The notes below the pieces were generated by a model. It made no database searches, had not been told where the DNA came from, and saw only the letters and a program-made list of their open reading frames with translations. Both the position numbers and the translations under genes were made by a program. Shown piece after piece: positions 19,222 through 23,369 of a DNA stretch of 23,369 nt. The stretch lies in the NCBI GenBank assembly GCA_019648995.1, contig BLXT01007556.1:308757-332125 (forward strand), in the 5' to 3' direction. Position 1 is the stretch's first letter. Each line of letters begins with the position of its first letter. The DNA comes from Plakobranchus ocellatus (taxonomy: Eukaryota > Mollusca > Gastropoda > Plakobranchidae).

Positions 19222-19652
19222 CACGAAAGCAGAAAGTAAAAATAATATTAGTTATTGATGAACAGCCTATTCATTATTTATACATATACATATATACGTG
19301 TAGGGAGAGAGGCAGATAAACGGTAATATTATACACATATTGATTTCTTGTTTTTGCCTTCCATATGATTCTTTAGATCTCCACCGCACTCTGCTGACTT
19401 TGATTCCTCAAACTTTGCACAGTAGAGGCTGGCAATAATTTTGTGAAGAAACGCTAGGTGAAAAAATATCTACTTCCTCCAATCAAATCTTCAGAATTCA
19501 CTCTACTTAGACCAGCGGTGCATAACGTCTTCATTTCAATGATAGATGCGTGCACACACTATTGAAATCATACATGAATGTATGTGTGCAAGACATTTGG
19601 AGTTGTATTATCGTGTGTGCGTGTGACGGAAAAAGGGGATAGGAGAAAAAAA
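19222..19652. other. Intergenic or intronic DNA, no gene seen
   Basis: AT-rich with short TA-type repeats near 19280-19300. If the minus-strand exon at 18946-19218 is real, this would be its upstream intron. Confidence 0.5.
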
Positions 19653-19662
19653 AGAGCGAGAG

Positions 19663-19725
<63 letters not shown>

Positions 19726-19728
19726 AGA
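19653..19728. repeat. (GA)n microsatellite, interrupted
   Basis: GA units are broken by GAAGAG and GAGGAG slips. Leu/Ser-rich minus-strand reading through it is an artefact. Confidence 0.95.
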
Positions 19729-20327
19729 ACGGCTGTTAACTGTCATCACATTTTTTATCAGCACATTAGGACTAAGATTAATTTGGTTTCCCCTCTTATC
19801 GCTAAGGCAGAAGATTCTCGTAGAGCGCCACCTTTCGCCACACAAAGTTTTTCTGAACCCCTATGGTCTCTGAATCAGGAAATCGCGAGAGATCTGACGA
19901 GATATCACACAGCTTTAGCTAATTTTCTGTCAACATAAGAAGTGGTTTTACTCGTAAGGCCTATCCTCCGATTTTTTTTAGGAGGGATTCTTTTTGTCGG
20001 AGTAGGCACGGTTTCTAAGAAAAAGAGAAAATTAACGAGAAATTAAAATTCTTCGTTCTTATCAATTTTATATCAATGCATTCGGTGTTTTTTTTTTTTT
20101 CTATTTTTGGTGTATTAACTCCTATGGTTTTTTATTCGTGGATGTGGTATGCGCTCTTTTTTATTTATATAAATTTGAATTATTTTACTTCAACTCAAGA
20201 TAAACTTGATTTCTAGTGAACTAAAATTCTTAAAATGGCTTTGTCCAGTTGGATAAGAATTTTCATAAAGAAAAAAAAAAACTAATTTTACTTTCCAAAA
20301 ACAATACGAAGGATTGATTTGGTTTTT
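19729..20327. other. Intergenic DNA, no gene seen
   Basis: Nothing recognisable. Poly-T (20088-20100) and poly-A (20270-20280) runs occur. The poly-A run lies about 50 bases from the low-coordinate (3') side of the minus-oriented SINE and is in the plus-strand sense, so it is not clearly that SINE's tail. Confidence 0.5.
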
Positions 20328-20474
20328 GTATACAGCCAGTCCACAACAAGGTGATCTCAGGCTTTCAGGCCCTCAGACAGGCCTGGGCGCCGGTGATGGA
20401 GCTCCAACCCGCGACAGGGGGGGGGTCAATGGAGGTTTCAGGGCGGACCTGCTAGCCACTGTGCCACCGACGCT
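20328..20474 (-). mobile_element. tRNA-derived SINE, minus orientation (copy 1)
   Basis: Read on the minus strand, it begins GCGTCGGTGGCACAGTGGCT, containing a near-consensus box A (TGGCACAGTGG). It continues to a box-B-like GGGTTGGAGCTCC about 45 bases further, then has a non-tRNA body ending in GGACTGGCTGTATAC near 20328. A second copy of its first 60-odd bases occurs in the opposite orientation at 23301-23369. The open frame that crosses it on the plus strand is not a gene. Short elements like this are copied by LINE reverse transcriptase; a LINE relic lies nearby but belongs to no proven partner family. Confidence 0.8.
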
Positions 20475-20788
20475 ATATGAGAACATGAGAACCTTTTTAT
20501 GTAGGGGTTAGGGGATAGAAAAAGAAATTGCAAACATGGTTTTTTGATTGTTGCTGTTGTTGTTTTCTTTGAACCACTTATGATTTTATGCAGCAAATGT
20601 AACTTAAGTAGAGGACGCTATTAATTGATAAACATAGCACCGATGAGAGAAAAGAAGAGAGGAAAATGATGTATATCTCGAAAAAAGGATAGTTAGGGAT
20701 GTAAACAGATAAAGATAAACATATAAAAAGCTATGTGGTTACAAGGACAGGAAATACAATTATATTATAGCTAGATGGATGCCCTTAA

Positions 20789-20790
<2 letters not shown>
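20475..20790. other. AT-rich intergenic DNA, no gene seen
   Basis: No coding sequence or element was recognised. A few GTT units lie near 20549-20565. Confidence 0.5.
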
Positions 20791-20836
<46 letters not shown>

Positions 20837-20859
20837 AGAGAGAGAGAGAGAGAGAGAGG
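20791..20859. repeat. (GA)n microsatellite
   Basis: About 34 GA units with a single AATG interruption near 20831-20834. Confidence 0.95.
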
Positions 20860-21414
20860 TGAAAAAAGGCGCGTTTGCTTGGATAAGCACCTAGAATGTG
20901 AAAGAGGAAAATGTAGATGACAAAAAATACATACAGAAAAAATATTAATCTAAAAGAAACAATTTGGTTGAATTCAACACATTCTTTCCTAAGTACAGGA
21001 GTTTGGATTTGCTTTGTTTTTGGGGTTGTTTTTTTTTTGGTTTTTTTTAAATGGAGCTGGGTTTGTTTTTACAAATTTTTGGCAGGAATGTAATTTTCCA
21101 AATTTTGAAATTGTGGAGAGAGAGCATGCTCTCGTGATGACTGCTTTTTTAATCATTTCTGAGAAAAATAAGTTCTATTGGTCAGGGGAAACTTTTTTTT
21201 TAAAGCATTTTTGTCCTGTACCCTATTTTACTTGTTGGTTCAAATTTTAAGCATAATAATGCCTAGTTTACTATCTGTTTTTTGTTTCCCAGCTAGAGAG
21301 TATTTTCCGAAATGATATAAAATCAATAGCACTATAACGTGTGTGCTTGAATATAGGTCTTCTCCTTCTCATTTAACCTTATAAGACAGTTATTGTTACT
21401 TATCTATTGGTCAT
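20860..21414. other. Intergenic DNA next to the LINE 3' end
   Basis: T-rich on the plus strand, with a 78-codon open frame (21014-21250) that looks like chance. The right-hand part could be the 3' UTR of the minus-strand LINE, but no terminal repeat or target-site duplication could be fixed by eye. Confidence 0.45.
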
Positions 21415-22060
21415 GGGTTGAGACTTTCGATAAAAGTTACTCTCCGTCTACCTCTACTGCGTTTGCCTTCAATCTTTCCAGGAATTGCTAAATGTTATAA
21501 AATCTTGTGTCAGCAATGGGTCCTAGAAATAGTAGTTGCCACCTTTTAAGTATGATCGCTCAAGTTTGGTTTCTTTCAGTACCAATTGATTGGTATTATC
21601 GTTCTTCTGATTAACCCCATCATTAGTGCTTCCAGTTTTTTCTGTGTTGCCCTGTTAATTGTTAATATTTACTTCCATGTGATAGTGCAGACCATACATA
21701 TGTCTTCATTACCTTCATTTTACACGTATGTTTCTGTAAGTCAGTAATGGTTTCTTTTTTCTTTTAAATGTATTTTTGACAATGCCGATTCCTTTTCTTT
21801 TTTCACTTGCTCATTTACCATCTTATGTCATCAGGTTCGCAAGATATTTGAATGTTATGATTTGTTTGATTTTTTTTTTCTGCTCTGCAACAGAATTGCT
21901 ATTAGGTTGTTTTGTTTTTTTTTTTTCTTTTTTTTATTTAAAGGCAGACGCATTCTTTCGTTCTCTAAAAGAACAGTATAGAAGTTTCGTAACTGTTCAC
22001 CAGACTCAGCTATTAAAATCGTATCATCAGCCCCAGGCATTTTAATTTCATTGACGTAAA
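21415..22060 (-). pseudogene. Decayed LINE (RTE-like) reverse transcriptase, C-terminal half
   Basis: Non-LTR retrotransposon reverse transcriptases copy element RNA at a nicked genomic site. On the minus strand the sequence shows in order: RIYVNEIKM then GADDTILIAESGEQL (22040-21990), where ADD is the catalytic core normally written YADD with the first Tyr replaced by Gly; LLENERMRLPLNKK; after a frame change IKQIITFKYL (about 21870-21840); IGIVKNTF; KTYVWSALSHGSK (about 21712-21670); TQKKLEALMMG; and the late motif GKIEGKRSRGRRRVTFIESL (21482-21423). The order and spacing match the RT tail of RTE/BovB-type elements. Stops and at least four frame changes make it dead. A poly-A/poly-Lys stretch (21911-21942) interrupts the segment just after the ADD block. 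The 5' half with the endonuclease is not recognised. Confidence 0.85.
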
Positions 22061-22400
22061 TTCTGATTTTACTCTCTTGTCAAGACTCGCACTAAATGCA
22101 AATTGAGGAGGTTATTGCTATATTACTGTGAATCCATTAGAAACTTTAATCCCACAGAAGGACCTTAAGATCTCTATCGGAATGGATGGCCAAAATGCAA
22201 ACTCTGACTCTCTGATATCAGTGCTTAATAGCTCTAACCGGGTATCTGCCGCCTTCCTCCTGTTACTGCCTGGAAGATCTAAATAAGGAAACATAGCCTC
22301 CCCAAAAATCAACGCTCCTGCATGCAGAGAAGCGATGATACCTGGTTTGTTTGAGTATAATAATATCAGATTTTTGTTACAGCTAGTCATATAATCTTCA
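22061..22400 (-). pseudogene. Possible upstream extension of the LINE pseudogene
   Basis: A 90-codon minus-strand open frame (22390-22118) ends with IPIEILRSFCGIKVSNGFTV. This resembles the segment before the RT 'RQGC' motif, where RTE-type enzymes have a G-I-P-x-K-I-I-x-I-I and R-V-x-x-N-G pattern. The RQGC block itself is not seen and the sequence between 22061 and 22118 is out of frame. The rest of this frame (GALIFGEAMFPYLDLPGSN) is not recognised, so the extension is uncertain. Confidence 0.4.
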
Positions 22401-22501
22401 CGTCCATATTATTAAGGTGTTTAAAATTAACCATCACTTTGTTTATAACTGCAGGTCTACATAACCTTAGCCCTTAAAGTTTCAAGTGTCAGATCTCGCT
22501 T

Positions 22502-22565
22502 CACACACACACGCGCACACACACAGACACATATATATTTATGTGTGTGTATATAAATATATAGA
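22502..22565. repeat. (CA)n/(TA)n/(TG)n compound repeat
   Basis: CA units with CGCG interruptions pass into TA, then TG and TA units. The left CA and right TG parts are complementary and could form a hairpin. Confidence 0.9.
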
Positions 22566-22756
22566 TCATTTCTATACTTATTATATTATACTTTTTAATG
22601 AGATAATCTTTGAGCTTTAGGCTAGATCTTAAAGACGGAATAATGGTCCAAATTAAACGTTGAGTGAGTATGTAATTGGAGCGTATATTAAAGACTAGTT
22701 GCTGAAAAACACGTTCTACGAATGGTTGAGTGGAACGCAATATACTGTGATTCAGA

Positions 22757-22866
22757 GCAAAAAGAGAAAGAGAGAGAGTAGATACAGTACAAATAATCAT
22801 ATTGAGAGAGAGAGAGAAAGAGAGAGAGATACAGACAGACTAGGTACAGTACAAATAATCACATTG
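22757..22866. repeat. Tandem duplication of a GA tract plus a 25-base unique segment
   Basis: GA-rich sequence followed by GATACAGTACAAATAATCAT and ATTG occurs at 22764-22804. It occurs again, with a longer GA block and a GACAGACTAG insertion, at 22805-22866 (GGTACAGTACAAATAATCAC, ATTG). Confidence 0.85.
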
Positions 22867-23052
22867 TCGACATGTGATGCCGCTTTGAACATTTAGATCT
22901 AAGAGAAACCTAGAACTGAATAACATGCGCGCCATATGAAATCAAATGAGAGGCCTCAATGTAAACAATTATCTGGAAATTCATACAGCAAAAGAGTACA
23001 ACTACCAACTCAAACTAATAAGGACAAATTAAACCACTTAGAGTATATGTAA
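22867..23052. other. Intergenic DNA, no gene seen
   Basis: Unique AT-rich sequence. If the motif at 23053-23092 is a Penelope-type end, part of this stretch could belong to that element on the minus strand, but no coding trace was recognised. Confidence 0.4.
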
Positions 23053-23092
23053 CAACGTTTCGGCCTTGGGGCTTTGTCAACTAAAAATTGAC
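23053..23092 (-). mobile_element. Hammerhead-like motif, possible Penelope-type element end
   Basis: On the minus strand TTGACAAAGCCCCAAGGCCGAAACGTTG has the outline of a hammerhead ribozyme core (CUGAUGA, a short stem-loop, then GAAAC): TTGACAA, a GCC/GGC stem with CCAA loop, and CGAAAC. Three of seven core bases differ from the active consensus. A 5 bp inverted repeat GTCAA/TTGAC with a 7-base loop lies beside it (23076-23092). Sequences ending in GGCCGAAACG are familiar from Penelope-like retroelement terminal repeats, but no GIY-YIG or RT sequence is seen here. Confidence 0.35.
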
Positions 23093-23221
23093 GATCACAA
23101 ATAAGATATCATAGACACGCAAAGAGCATGACATAAAATATAAGTCATGTGCTTAAAGATCATTATTAGAGATGAAAAAAAAATCCGTTAATGAAAGCAT
23201 TCTTATAAGGTGTGAAAGAAA
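23093..23221. other. Short intergenic stretch, nothing recognised
   Basis: AT-rich unique sequence between the hammerhead-like motif and the TA repeat. Confidence 0.5.
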
Positions 23222-23233
23222 ATATATATACGC

Positions 23234-23273
<40 letters not shown>
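23222..23273. repeat. (TA)n microsatellite
   Basis: Imperfect TA units with a CGCATGTG interruption, then about 17 clean TA units. Confidence 0.95.
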
Positions 23274-23276
<3 letters not shown>

Positions 23277-23300
23277 GATATACAAATAGACATAAACAGG

Positions 23301-23369
23301 AGGCGCCAGTGGCATAGTGGCTAGCAAGTCCGCCCTGAGATCTACAGGGACCCTTCTGTCGCGTGATCT
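23301..23369 (+). mobile_element. tRNA-derived SINE, plus orientation, cut by the window edge (copy 2)
   Basis: The sequence begins AGGCGCCAGTGGCATAGTGG, with a perfect RNA polymerase III box A (TGGCATAGTGG). It continues through CTAGCAAGTCCGCCCTGA and CTGTCGCG, parallel to copy 1 read on the minus strand. It runs off the window before box B is complete (the last bases are GCGTGATCT, where copy 1 has GCGGGTTGG). Confidence 0.8.

Noticed and set aside
20314..20511. 65-codon plus-strand frame in GC-rich sequence
   Set aside because: It is antisense to the SINE and is not a host gene.
1..23369. A new defence, CRISPR or multi-gene system
   Set aside because: The window is eukaryotic, gene-poor and repeat-rich; no spaced direct repeats, operon structure or clustered enzyme genes were seen.

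Overview
The window looks like gene-poor, AT-rich invertebrate nuclear DNA. It is full of microsatellites (GA, TA, CAT, GTT, GACA, CA), holds small N-gaps, and carries a tRNA-derived SINE family, a decayed non-LTR retrotransposon and spliced protein-coding sequence with GT/AG introns. No bacterial operon, CRISPR array, rRNA or intact tRNA gene was seen. The dense GA and TA microsatellites and the SINE sequence fit a lophotrochozoan, most likely a gastropod or other mollusc. That is an impression from repeat style, not a proven identification.

Layout. Positions 1 to about 9180 are intergenic: simple repeats, a five-run G-quadruplex motif (1067-1104), a compound trinucleotide block (2492-2644), a degenerate array of about 42 bp units (5424-5670) and a GC-rich island (6565-6705). 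Positions 9350-14555 hold the one well-supported gene, on the plus strand. Exon 1 contributes only three codons (9350-9358), exon 2 is 90 nt (11958-12047), and a large last exon runs 12597-14555. Together they encode about 685 residues. All junctions are phase 0 and all splice sites are canonical. I do not recognise the protein. It has an aromatic, proline- and arginine-rich N-terminal part followed by a long, probably disordered Ser/Pro/Arg-rich tail. A poly(A) signal candidate lies at 15053.

Positions 15059-18900 are intergenic with TA, CAT and CT repeats and a tRNA-like SINE relic near 17905-18012. At 18946-19218 there is a candidate minus-strand exon (Asn/Ser-rich, strong acceptor). It overlaps a competing start-exon reading with a perfect Kozak context. 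Positions 20328-20474 and 23301-23369 are two oppositely oriented copies of one SINE family. Positions 21415-22060 are a frameshifted minus-strand LINE reverse-transcriptase remnant with an ADD active-site core. A short motif at 23053-23092 resembles the hammerhead-like end of Penelope-type elements.

The genes do not form an obvious functional unit. I found no convincing new multi-gene system. The points most worth following are the unrecognised three-exon gene, the ambiguous minus-strand exon, the 42 bp array with open frame and donor, and the ribozyme-like retroelement end.
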